DNA of 64,000 nt, from the NCBI GenBank assembly GCA_020631815.1, contig JACKGW010000002.1:248001-312000 (forward strand), given 5' to 3'. The notes beneath the pieces are model-generated. The model searched no databases and was not told the DNA's origin. It saw only the letters and a list, made by a program, of their open reading frames with translations. The translations under genes were made by a program, and so were the position numbers. Source of the stretch: Planctomycetota bacterium. Lineage in GTDB: Bacteria; Planctomycetota; PLA2; JAEUHO01. This document shows positions 17,776 through 25,528 of the stretch, one piece after another. The first letter of the stretch is position 1. Each line of letters opens with the position of its first letter.

Positions 17776-19301
17776 ACGGTTTCCTCCTCGCGCTCCACCT
17801 CCAGCGCACGGGCCGGGGACGGGGCGGGGGACATGGGCGGCTCGCTTGGCGGCAGCCCCCATCGCGTCGAGACCGCGTCGGCCACGGCCATCACCGTCAG
17901 CTGGGGGTTCACCTCGACGCACGACGGGAACACGCTCGCATCCACGACGTAGAGCCCCTGCACGCCGTGGACCTGGAGACTCGCGTCGACGACCGACGTG
18001 CGTGCCTCGTCGCCGGCGACGGCGCCACCCTGCGGGTGGGCCGTGCCGAGCCCCGGCACGTCCTTGGGCCGACGGATGCGGGCAATGGCCGCGGGAAGCT
18101 CGTCGACGTGCTCCACGCACGACCCCTGGTGCAGCGGCACGAACACGCGGCGCGCCCCGCCCGCCAAGTACACGCGCGCGAGGCGGTCGAAGCCGCGACG
18201 GAGCGCGGCAACAACGGAGGCCTCGGCCTTGTAGAGCACGTCGGCCCGCGGCACCTTCGCCAAGCGACCCAAGCGACCCAGCACGACACGCGCGGACATG
18301 GGCGTGGGTACCAACACGCCCGCGCTGGTGAGATGCCGGTAGCGCCCCGTGCGCTCGTGGTGCAGCTCCGAACGGCCGGGCACGGTCAAGGCGAACGTCA
18401 TGGGCGGGTTGTGCACCTGCTCCAGGGCGAAGCCGTCGCCCTTGTGCCACCAGCCCATCTGGTCCCCGAGGAAGGCGTCGATGGGCTCGTCCATCTCGGC
18501 GACGAGGATCGAGCCCACGTGCATGCCCATGCGTCGACCCGCGGCCGCGCCGCCCAGCCGCGAGCGCAGCAGCAGCTCCGGGCTCCCGATCGCCCCGCCC
18601 GCCAGCACGACGCGCTCCGCCCGCAGGCGCACCGTCTCGTCGCGCTCCAGGTCGCGCGCGACGACGGCTTGGATGCGACCTCGTCGCGCCTCCAGCTTGA
18701 GGACCTCGTGGCGTGCGCGCACGTCGACGCCGGCGGCCTCGGCCCAGGGGATCCACGTACGTGCGGCATCCTGCTTGCGCCCGTACGGGCATCCCATGTT
18801 GCAGTAGCCACAGCCGAGGCAGCCGCGCAGGTTCTTGTGGAAGCGCTGCACGTCCAAGCCCAGCGCCTCGAAGCCCTTCACGGCGGGCTCCGTGCCGGGG
18901 TTCAGATGAACCGGCGACATGGGCCGTACGCCGAGCGCCGCTTCGATGCGCTCGTACGCCGTCTGCAGCTCGCCACGTCCCAGCGCAAAGCCCTGCGTGG
19001 CCCAGCGGCGTCGCACGGACTCGGGCATGCGGAAGCAGACGCCGTTGGTGAGCACGGTGCTGCCGCCCACGACGCTGCCCTGCAGGAGGAGCAGGTCGAG
19101 GTCGGCGGTGAGCTGCGCGCCGCCCTCCTTGTAGAGGTTGGCCAGCATCGCCAGCTCGTCGTGGCTCTGGGCCTCCGGCGGCAGGCGACGGCCACGCTCC
19201 AGCACCACGGTGCGTGCCCCGGCCCGCCCCAAGCGGAACGCGGTCACCGAGCCGCCCGCGCCGCTGCCGATCACCACGGCATCGACGCGTTCCTCATGCA
19301 T
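17763..19301 (-). CDS. GMC-family FAD oxidoreductase with cysteine cluster
   Basis: A 512-residue flavoprotein. It starts with a Rossmann dinucleotide motif (VIGSGAGGSVTAFRLGRAG) and an ERG acid that binds ribose. It has the GMC VVGGSTVLTNGVCFR segment and the C-terminal DASVFPSCVEVNPQLTVMAVADAV block, where GMC enzymes place catalytic His/Asn. Around residues 159-170 there is a cysteine group, CLGCGYCNMGCPYG, seen in the bacterial long-chain-alcohol-oxidase-like GMC subgroup. It starts 8 bp inside the end of its small-subunit gene (ATGCATGA overlap). It probably oxidises an alcohol on a lipid or sterol-like molecule, in line with GH3, PAP2 and GT4 downstream. Substrate unknown. Confidence 0.92.
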   Translation of the reverse strand: MHEERVDAVVIGSGAGGSVTAFRLGRAGARTVVLERGRRLPPEAQSHDELAMLANLYKEGGAQLTADLDLLLLQGSVVGGSTVLTNGVCFRMPESVRRRWATQGFALGRGELQTAYERIEAALGVRPMSPVHLNPGTEPAVKGFEALGLDVQRFHKNLRGCLGCGYCNMGCPYGRKQDAARTWIPWAEAAGVDVRARHEVLKLEARRGRIQAVVARDLERDETVRLRAERVVLAGGAIGSPELLLRSRLGGAAAGRRMGMHVGSILVAEMDEPIDAFLGDQMGWWHKGDGFALEQVHNPPMTFALTVPGRSELHHERTGRYRHLTSAGVLVPTPMSARVVLGRLGRLAKVPRADVLYKAEASVVAALRRGFDRLARVYLAGGARRVFVPLHQGSCVEHVDELPAAIARIRRPKDVPGLGTAHPQGGAVAGDEARTSVVDASLQVHGVQGLYVVDASVFPSCVEVNPQLTVMAVADAVSTRWGLPPSEPPMSPAPSPARALEVEREEETVCSS

Positions 19302-19866
19302 GGCGAACCTCGAGGGGACGCGCGTCCATCACCGGGAGGTCCGCGACGGGCGGCACGCGCGCGGGTCGCGGCGTGGGCGTCCGCGCATCGAACGGCACGA
19401 AGCCCATCCACTGCTGCGCGCTCGGATGCGCGTAGTACGCCAAGCGCACGAGCTGACGGAGGCGGCCGAGGCGCGCCCACGGCGAGCCGGGTTCGTCGAA
19501 GAGGCGCCGCAGCACCTCGCGACCGCGCTCCGGAGCCAGCTGGGTCACGCGCCGGCGTGTGCGCGTCCACGCGGCCAGGTCCACGAGCAGCAAGCCGAAG
19601 GGAATGCGCCAGCGCCGAGTCGGCTCGCGGGCATCCAGGTAGCGGTCCACGTTGTCGACGACGTGCTCGAGGGGCACGGGGTCATCGCTGACGGTGATCG
19701 ACTCCTCGACCAGGCGACGCACGATCGTCTCCATGGTCGGCGTCAGGACCCGGCGTCCGCGCGCCTGACGGCCGCGACGCTCGCGCCACCACGTGACGAG
19801 CAGCCACGGCCCGCTCACCGGCAGCGAGAGGACGAAGACCGGCAGCCAAGGCAGCAGGCGTCGCAT
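19294..19866 (-). CDS. GMC-associated small subunit (gluconate 2-dehydrogenase subunit 3-like)
   Basis: A 190-residue protein with an N-terminal membrane segment (WLPVFVLSLPVSGPWLLVTWW), then a helical domain starting RVLTPTMETIVRRLVEESI and including VDRYLDAREPTRRWRI and MGFVPFDAR. The position directly before a GMC oxidoreductase, with an 8-bp overlap, and the LTP-x-METIVRR / PSAQQWMGF segments match the small subunit that partners membrane-linked GMC dehydrogenases (the gluconate 2-dehydrogenase subunit 3 family). It likely anchors or matures the flavoprotein. ATG 19866 is chosen because the membrane helix then sits at the N-terminus; an open frame to 20184 lacks sense. It is the first gene of the operon. 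Confidence 0.8.
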   Translation of the reverse strand: MRRLLPWLPVFVLSLPVSGPWLLVTWWRERRGRQARGRRVLTPTMETIVRRLVEESITVSDDPVPLEHVVDNVDRYLDAREPTRRWRIPFGLLLVDLAAWTRTRRRVTQLAPERGREVLRRLFDEPGSPWARLGRLRQLVRLAYYAHPSAQQWMGFVPFDARTPTPRPARVPPVADLPVMDARPLEVRHA

Positions 19867-20038
19867 GGCAGCTCCCGCGCGCAGGGCGAGACGCACCTGC
19901 GGTCGACACGGAGAGGCTGCCATGCCGCGGGGGCGCCTCCGCACGCCGCGCTCGTGGTCCTTGCGCGTTCCCGACGTCGCCTTCACGAACCCTTCGCATG
20001 CGAGGCGTAGCGTCGTTCGCATCCAAGGAGCACGCGCC

Positions 20039-21349
20039 ATGTTGACCTTCGAGCGGCTCGAGTCCTCCGTGCGCTGGTACGCACGTTCCTTCCCCGCGGT
20101 TTTTGCGGCGGCCAGTGGAAGCCTCCTGCGCACCGAAGACGGGCGCGAGGTGATCGACTTCCTGTCCGGAGCGGGCGCGCTCAACTACGGCCACAACCAC
20201 CCCTCGCTGGTCCGCGGCGCCATCCGCTACCTGCTCGAGGGCGGCATCGTGCATGGGCTGGACCTGGCGACGACCGCGCGTCGCCGGTTCCTGGAGACCT
20301 TCGACCAGGTCGTCTTGGAGCCGCGTGGCCTCACCTACCGGATGCAGTTCACCGGTCCGACCGGCACGAACGCGGTGGAAGCCGCCATCAAGCTGGCGTG
20401 GAAGTTCACGGGCCGGGAGGGCATCGTGCGCTTCGACGGCTCGTACCACGGCATGACGCTCGGCAGCCTGGCCATCAGCGAGGCCGGACGCTCCAACCGG
20501 GCTTCGCTCCGCGCCGCGTTCCCGGTGCACACGGCCGCGTTCGACGACGGGTGCGAGCCGGACTTGGTGGACCTCGCCGAGCTCGCGGCCTGGATGGACA
20601 GCGTGCCGCACGAGAGCGACCTGCCGGCCGCCGTCATCGTGGAGACGGTGCAAGCGGACGGTGGCGTACGCCCGGCCCGCCTGCGCTGGCTCAAGACCCT
20701 GGCCGACATCGTCCAGAGCCGGGGCGTGCTGCTGATCGTAGACGACATCCAGGCCGGCTGCGGCCGAACGGGCCCGTTCTTCAGCTTCGAGCCCGCCGGG
20801 ATCCGCCCCGACATCGTCTGCCTGTCCAAGTCGCTGAGCGGCATGGGCCTGCCCTTGTCCATGAACCTCGTGGCGCGCCGCGTCGACCAGTGGGCCCCGG
20901 GCGAGCACACGGGGACCTTCCGCGGCAACAACCTGGCGCTGGTCACGGCCACGGGCGCGCTCGAGCTCTGGCGCACGCCCGGCCTCGAGTCCCTCGTGGC
21001 CGAGCACGAGGGCCGCGTGCATCGCTGGTTCGCCGATCTGCGCACGCAGCTGGCCAACCCCGCCCAGGCCAAGCTGCGCGGCCGCGGCTTGCTCCAGGGC
21101 ATCGTGTTCCCGAGCGCCGAGGTGGCCCGTCGGGTCTCGCGCGAGGCGTTCGAGCGCGGCGTCATGGCCGAGACGTGCGGCTCGCGCGGCGAGGTGCTCA
21201 AGCTGTTGCCGCCGCTCGTGATCTCGCCGCAGGACCTGCTGCGCGGGCTGGAGCGCATCGGCGACGCGATCCGCGCCGTCCTCGGCACGATCGACCCGGA
21301 TACCGCGGCCGAGCTAGCCGTTCGCCCGCGCACCCGCCAGAGCGCCTGA
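20039..21349 (+). CDS. EctB-like diaminobutyrate--2-oxoglutarate aminotransferase
   Basis: A 436-residue class-III PLP aminotransferase. It matches the EctB pattern closely: FERLESSVRWYARSFPAVF at the start, SGAGALNYGHNHP, MQFTGPTGTNAVEAAIKLA, VIVETVQADGGVR, LIVDDIQAGCGRTGPFFSFE, the PLP lysine in LSKSLSG (Lys264) and GEHTGTFRGNNLA. EctB makes L-2,4-diaminobutyrate from aspartate semialdehyde. AAGGAG lies 9-14 bp upstream of the ATG. No ectA or ectC is next to it, so ectoine synthesis is not shown here; diaminobutyrate for a siderophore, polyamine or peptide is equally possible. It is divergent from the GMC/GH3 operon (172-bp spacer) and overlaps the 3' end of the phosphatase gene by 36 bp. 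Confidence 0.88.
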   Translation: MLTFERLESSVRWYARSFPAVFAAASGSLLRTEDGREVIDFLSGAGALNYGHNHPSLVRGAIRYLLEGGIVHGLDLATTARRRFLETFDQVVLEPRGLTYRMQFTGPTGTNAVEAAIKLAWKFTGREGIVRFDGSYHGMTLGSLAISEAGRSNRASLRAAFPVHTAAFDDGCEPDLVDLAELAAWMDSVPHESDLPAAVIVETVQADGGVRPARLRWLKTLADIVQSRGVLLIVDDIQAGCGRTGPFFSFEPAGIRPDIVCLSKSLSGMGLPLSMNLVARRVDQWAPGEHTGTFRGNNLALVTATGALELWRTPGLESLVAEHEGRVHRWFADLRTQLANPAQAKLRGRGLLQGIVFPSAEVARRVSREAFERGVMAETCGSRGEVLKLLPPLVISPQDLLRGLERIGDAIRAVLGTIDPDTAAELAVRPRTRQSA

Positions 21350-22495
21350 CCGCTCGCGCGGCGTCAGGACCAGCTCGTCGATCAGACGACCCTCGCGGTC
21401 GTGGGCACGCACCGTCAGCCGGTCGCCCTCGACGAACACCAGCAGGTGGTGGTGCACCGCGCGGACCGTGGCGCTGAACCACGGCGGGGCCGCGCCGAAT
21501 GCATCCAGGTAGCCGCCGGCCCCACCCGTCACGATGTAGGTGACGCCGCGCTCGCGATCCACGCGGTCGCCGCGAAGTGGCCAGGTCCGCTCGTAGCCGT
21601 GGACGTGGCCCGACAGTACGAGGTCGACATCGGCTTCCTCGTAGATCGCCTTCAGGTCCTGCACGCGCGGGTCGCCCGAGGCCTCGACGCCGGCTTGCGC
21701 GTCGCCGTAGTCGTCGCTGTCCGACGACCAGACCGGGTGGTGGTGCAGCACGATGCGCCAGCGCGCCGTCGACCGCTGCAGGGCTTCGCGGAGCCAGGCT
21801 GCCTGGACGCTGCCGGTCCCGCAGGGGCGGTTGCTGTCCACGCCGAACAGCTCGAGGCTGCCGTAGCGGCGCTGCCAGGTGTGGGCGCCGCGGGCGAAGG
21901 CCCCGTAGCGGTACCAGGCCGGCGCGTCTTCCTCGTGGTTGCCGGGTACGACCAGCAGGGGGGCGCTGGCGAACAGCTCGCGCGCCGGTCCGAAGAGCTC
22001 GCGATTCCAAGCCTCCGCCTCGAACCCGTTGCCCACCAGATCGCCCACGTGGACGACGAACGCGGGCCGCGCCTCCTGGACGCGCGCTGCGACATCGCGC
22101 CACACCGTGGGCTGGTCTTGCGTGTCCCCCACCACGGCGAACGTGAACGGGACGTCCTCGACGGGTGCCGTCACGAACGGAGCCGGGGCCGTGGCGTGCC
22201 AGCCATCGGCGTCCTGCCACTCCACGACGTAGCTGTGCACGCGACCCGGCTCGAGGCCTTCCAGGTCGACCGCGTGGAAGCAAGCCGCCGCGCTCGTCAC
22301 GGCGTGCCGCCGATCCGGGCCTGGCCCGTAGCGGACGCGTGAGACGCGCGGCGTGGCGCTCTCGAAGCACACGGTGACGCCGTCCGCGCGCACATGGCGC
22401 AGGTACGGCGCCACGGTCCACGTCGGTGGCGGGCCGACGTGGTCGACGGCCATCCACGTACCGCTGGCGAGAAGGAGCACGAGAGCCAGGCGCAT
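21314..22495 (-). CDS. Secreted purple-acid-phosphatase-like metallophosphoesterase
   Basis: A 393-residue protein with a short signal (MRLALVLLLASGTWMA). An N-terminal fibronectin-III-like domain follows (WTVAPYLRHVRADGVTVCFE, residues about 25-120). The calcineurin-like metal-binding set is complete: VVGDTQ, HVGDLVGNG, PGNHEEDAP, LHHHPVWS and LSGHVHGYERTW. This architecture is that of bacterial purple acid phosphatases, with two metals and extracytoplasmic phosphomonoesterase activity. It is convergent with the EctB-like gene (36-bp overlap of coding ends). With PhoX nearby it suggests phosphate scavenging, although no Pho box was recognised. Confidence 0.93.
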   Translation of the reverse strand: MRLALVLLLASGTWMAVDHVGPPPTWTVAPYLRHVRADGVTVCFESATPRVSRVRYGPGPDRRHAVTSAAACFHAVDLEGLEPGRVHSYVVEWQDADGWHATAPAPFVTAPVEDVPFTFAVVGDTQDQPTVWRDVAARVQEARPAFVVHVGDLVGNGFEAEAWNRELFGPARELFASAPLLVVPGNHEEDAPAWYRYGAFARGAHTWQRRYGSLELFGVDSNRPCGTGSVQAAWLREALQRSTARWRIVLHHHPVWSSDSDDYGDAQAGVEASGDPRVQDLKAIYEEADVDLVLSGHVHGYERTWPLRGDRVDRERGVTYIVTGGAGGYLDAFGAAPPWFSATVRAVHHHLLVFVEGDRLTVRAHDREGRLIDELVLTPRERSGALAGARANG

Positions 22496-22606
22496 CGGTC
22501 CTCCGCCGGGAGGAGTAGCCCGGCGGTGGACCAGCGGCCAGAACCGCGTCTGCGAGCGGCGTGCGTGTTGACTCGCCCTACATGGCGCGTTCACGCAGCA
22601 GGTGGG

Positions 22607-23512
22607 TCAGCGAATGGCGGCGAGCCAGGCGTCGGCCGTCGCGCGGTCCGGCGCGCGCACCGTCTGGCCGTCGGGGCCGACACCGATCAACGTGACGCTC
22701 TTGGCCGGCTCACCGACCGAGAGGAAGTCCTTGAGGTCGTCCGAGCCCTCGCGAAGCACCCAGAGGCGGCCGTCGTCGAGGAACACGGCGAAGCCCGGCG
22801 CGCCGTAGCGAATGGACGCGCGGTACGAGTCCAAGACCTCCCGTGACGGGCCGATCAGCGTGCGCCCCTCGGGGCCGGCACCGACGAGCGTGACGCTCTT
22901 GGCGGGCTCGCCGTGGGCGAGGAAGCTCTCGAGGTCCTTGCTGTCCGAGGCGAAGACCCACAGGCGGCCATCGCGCTCGAAGACGTCGAAGCCGGGGCGG
23001 CCGTAGGCGGTGGAGCGACCTGCCACGCTGCCGAACGCGCCGAGCCAGGCGCCGATGGTGGCCTTGTCGGGACCGCGCACCGTGCGACCGCCCGGGCCCA
23101 CGCCGATCAGCGTGACGCTCTTGGCGGGCTCACCAACGGCGAGGAACTCCTTCAGGTCCTCGCTGCCGTCGCGCAGCACCCAGATCCGACCATCGTCCTC
23201 GAACACCTGGAAGCCCGGCCGAGAGAGCGTCGCGGAAGGGCGACGAGCCGGCTTGCTGGTCTTGGAGGCCACGACCGCGGGCGCCGGGGCGGGCGCCGGC
23301 ACGTAGACGGGCGCACCTTCCACGTAGACGTCCTCGACGTAGACGGGGGCGTCCTGGACGACGATCACCGGATCGCCGGGCAGCACCTCCGGAGCCGCCT
23401 CGGCGGCCTCCTTGGCCTTGCTACGTGCCTTGCAGCAGTCGTTGCTGATGCAGCCGGAGAAGACGAGGACGGCAACGCCGCCCACGAGCAGAGCCCGTAC
23501 GTGATCGCGCAT
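22607..23512 (-). CDS. Lipoprotein with three near-identical 62-residue repeats
   Basis: A 301-residue protein with a lipobox (VLVFSGC), two nearby cysteines (NDCC), a low-complexity linker rich in Val/Tyr/Pro/Ala (YVEDVYVEGAPVYVPAPAPA), and three tandem repeats filling residues about 98-301. Each repeat has PGF-x-VF-x-x-DGR(I/L)WV near the start, DL-x-x-FL in the middle and GEPAKSVTLIG-x-GP-x-GRT at the end, then a short helix. The repeat does not match a family I know. GEPAKSV is invariant in all three copies, so it should be structural or a binding site. Standalone gene, probably periplasmic-facing. The start follows another in-frame ATG by two codons' distance, so the exact first residue is uncertain. 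Confidence 0.82.
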   Translation of the reverse strand: MRDHVRALLVGGVAVLVFSGCISNDCCKARSKAKEAAEAAPEVLPGDPVIVVQDAPVYVEDVYVEGAPVYVPAPAPAPAVVASKTSKPARRPSATLSRPGFQVFEDDGRIWVLRDGSEDLKEFLAVGEPAKSVTLIGVGPGGRTVRGPDKATIGAWLGAFGSVAGRSTAYGRPGFDVFERDGRLWVFASDSKDLESFLAHGEPAKSVTLVGAGPEGRTLIGPSREVLDSYRASIRYGAPGFAVFLDDGRLWVLREGSDDLKDFLSVGEPAKSVTLIGVGPDGQTVRAPDRATADAWLAAIR

Positions 23513-23656
23513 GATGTCGGATCCCTCCCGAAGGCGCGGAGGATGCCCAAGGTTCATGAAGATCCTTGGAAGACGCGGGAAGCACTGCGTGTAGGAGCGC
23601 CTCGATCCGGGAGCCCTCGGTGTGGCCGCCGTCGCACCCGCGGCGAAGATCACGTC

Positions 23657-25519
23657 ATGGCACGCACCTTCCAGGAGATCGTGGCGGCCCGCCTCTCGCG
23701 GCGCGGCTTTCTGGCTGCGGGGGCCGCATCGGTCGCCCTCGGCCTCGCTCGTTCGGCACGCGCCGACGCGACCGTCGACGACACGGGCCCCACGGGGCCG
23801 TTCCGGCCCTTGCCGGGCGATGCCGGGCCCGAGCTGCGCCTGCCGGAGGGACACCGCCACCACACCGTGCTCGCGTGGGGCGACCCGCTCCTCGCCGACG
23901 CGCCCCCCTTCGACCCGCTTGCCCAGAGCGTCGCCTCCCAGTCGCGGCAGATGGGCTACAACGCCGACTTCGTGGGCTTCGTGCCCCTGCCGCGCGGCGA
24001 GGCGGGGCTCGCGCACGGTCTGCTCTGCGTGTCGAGCGAGTACACCTCGCCGCCGCTCATGTGGCCCGACGAGCCGCGGACGGCACGGACGCTGAGCCGT
24101 GAGCGCTGCGACGTGGACATGGCGGCGCACGGTCTCAACGTGGCCGAGATCCGGCGCGACGTGGCAGGCCGCTGGCAGCTCGTGCAGCGCAGCCTGCGCA
24201 ATCGCCGCGTAAGCGCCTTCACACCCATCCGCCTGACGGGCCCCGCGGCGGGCCATCCGTGGCTGCGTACGTCAGCCGACGCGTCGGGCCGCTTGGTGCA
24301 GGGGACGTTCGCCAACTGCAGCGGCGGCATCACGCCGTGGGGCACCTGGCTACAGGCCGAAGAGAACTACGAGAGCTACTTCGCCGCCGACGGCGCTGGC
24401 GCCGACGGCGCTGGCGCCGACAGCTTGGTGCGCGACGAGATCCAGCGCGCGCGCGTCGGCGCCCACAGCGAACACGGCTGGGAGCGCCACCACGCGCGCT
24501 TCCGTCTCGCCGACGAGCCGCACGAGATCTTCCGCCACGGCTGGCTCGTGGAGATCGACCCCTACGACCCGACGTGCGTTCCCGTCAAGCGCACGGCGCT
24601 CGGGCGCTTCAGCCACGAAGCGGCGAGCATCGTCGTTGCACCCGATGGTCGTGTGGTCGTGTACAGCGGCGACGACGCCGAAGGCGAGCACGTCTACAAG
24701 TTCGTCAGCGAGGGGCGCTACGACCCGGCCCACCGCGCGTCGGCACGCGATCTCCTGGACCGGGGCACGCTCTACGTGGCGCGCTTCGACGAAGACGGTC
24801 GAGGCGCCTGGCTCCCGCTGGTGTTCGGTGAAGGTCCGCTGGTGCCCCGTCGCGGCTTCCGGTCGCAGGCCGAGGTCCTGATCCGCGCACGGCACGCGGC
24901 GACGTTGCTCGGCGCCACCCCCATGGATCGTCCCGAGGACGTCGAGGCCTTGCCCGGCACGGGCCGCGTCGTCGCGGCGTTCACGAAGAACACCAAGCGC
25001 ACCTCCAAGGCGGTCGACGCCGCCAACCCGCGCGGCCCCAACCCCCACGGCCATCTGCTCGAGTGGGTGGAAGACGGCGACGACCCGACCTCCCTGGCCT
25101 TCACGTGGGACGTGCTGCTGCTTGGCGGCCCGGCCGCGGACGGAGGCTCCGGCGACGGAGATTCGGTGTTGTCCTGCCCGGACAACCTCGCCTTCGATCG
25201 CCACGGCACGCTGTGGATCGCCACCGATGGCCAGGCCAAGGCCCTGGGCATCCACGACGGCGTCTACCGCGTGCCGCTGACGGGCGCTGGCCGCGGACGG
25301 CCCGAGCGCTTCCTCTCGGCCGTGCCCGGCGCGGAGGTGTGTGGGCCGTGCTTCACGCCCGACGACCGCACGTTCTTCGTTGCCATCCAGCATCCGGGCG
25401 AGGGCAGCACGTTCGACGAACCGTCGACACGCTTCCCCCACGACGCCGCTGATCGCCTGCCGCCACGACCGTGCGTGATCGCGATCGAACGCGACGACGG
25501 AACGCCGATCAGCGGGTAG
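23657..25519 (+). CDS. PhoX-type (DUF839) Tat-exported alkaline phosphatase
   Basis: A 620-residue protein with a Tat signal (LSRRGFLAAGAASVALGLARSARA). Two blocks are characteristic of the PhoX/DUF839 beta-propeller family: NCSGGITPWGTWLQAEENYE, and CPDNLAFDRHGTLWIATDG near the C-terminus. PhoX enzymes use calcium and iron cofactors to release phosphate from esters in the periplasm. A 15-bp tandem duplication in the insert after the first block adds DGAGA twice. It is a single-gene unit lying between two leftward genes. Activity is inferred from family; some DUF839 proteins have no proven phosphatase activity. Confidence 0.88.
   Translation: MARTFQEIVAARLSRRGFLAAGAASVALGLARSARADATVDDTGPTGPFRPLPGDAGPELRLPEGHRHHTVLAWGDPLLADAPPFDPLAQSVASQSRQMGYNADFVGFVPLPRGEAGLAHGLLCVSSEYTSPPLMWPDEPRTARTLSRERCDVDMAAHGLNVAEIRRDVAGRWQLVQRSLRNRRVSAFTPIRLTGPAAGHPWLRTSADASGRLVQGTFANCSGGITPWGTWLQAEENYESYFAADGAGADGAGADSLVRDEIQRARVGAHSEHGWERHHARFRLADEPHEIFRHGWLVEIDPYDPTCVPVKRTALGRFSHEAASIVVAPDGRVVVYSGDDAEGEHVYKFVSEGRYDPAHRASARDLLDRGTLYVARFDEDGRGAWLPLVFGEGPLVPRRGFRSQAEVLIRARHAATLLGATPMDRPEDVEALPGTGRVVAAFTKNTKRTSKAVDAANPRGPNPHGHLLEWVEDGDDPTSLAFTWDVLLLGGPAADGGSGDGDSVLSCPDNLAFDRHGTLWIATDGQAKALGIHDGVYRVPLTGAGRGRPERFLSAVPGAEVCGPCFTPDDRTFFVAIQHPGEGSTFDEPSTRFPHDAADRLPPRPCVIAIERDDGTPISG
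24389..24418 (+). repeat. 15-bp tandem duplication inside the PhoX gene
   Basis: Two exact copies of GACGGCGCTGGCGCC (24389-24403 and 24404-24418) encode DGAGA twice in a surface-like insert of the PhoX protein. The repeat keeps the frame, so copy-number change would be tolerated. Confidence 0.9.
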
Positions 25520-25528
25520 CCGCCTGCG

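Noticed and set aside
17763..19301. Ferredoxin-like [4Fe-4S] binding by the CLGCGYCNMGCPYG segment of the GMC protein
   Set aside because: This cysteine group is a known sequence feature of the GMC subgroup; spacing resembles ferredoxin but a bound cluster cannot be claimed from sequence.
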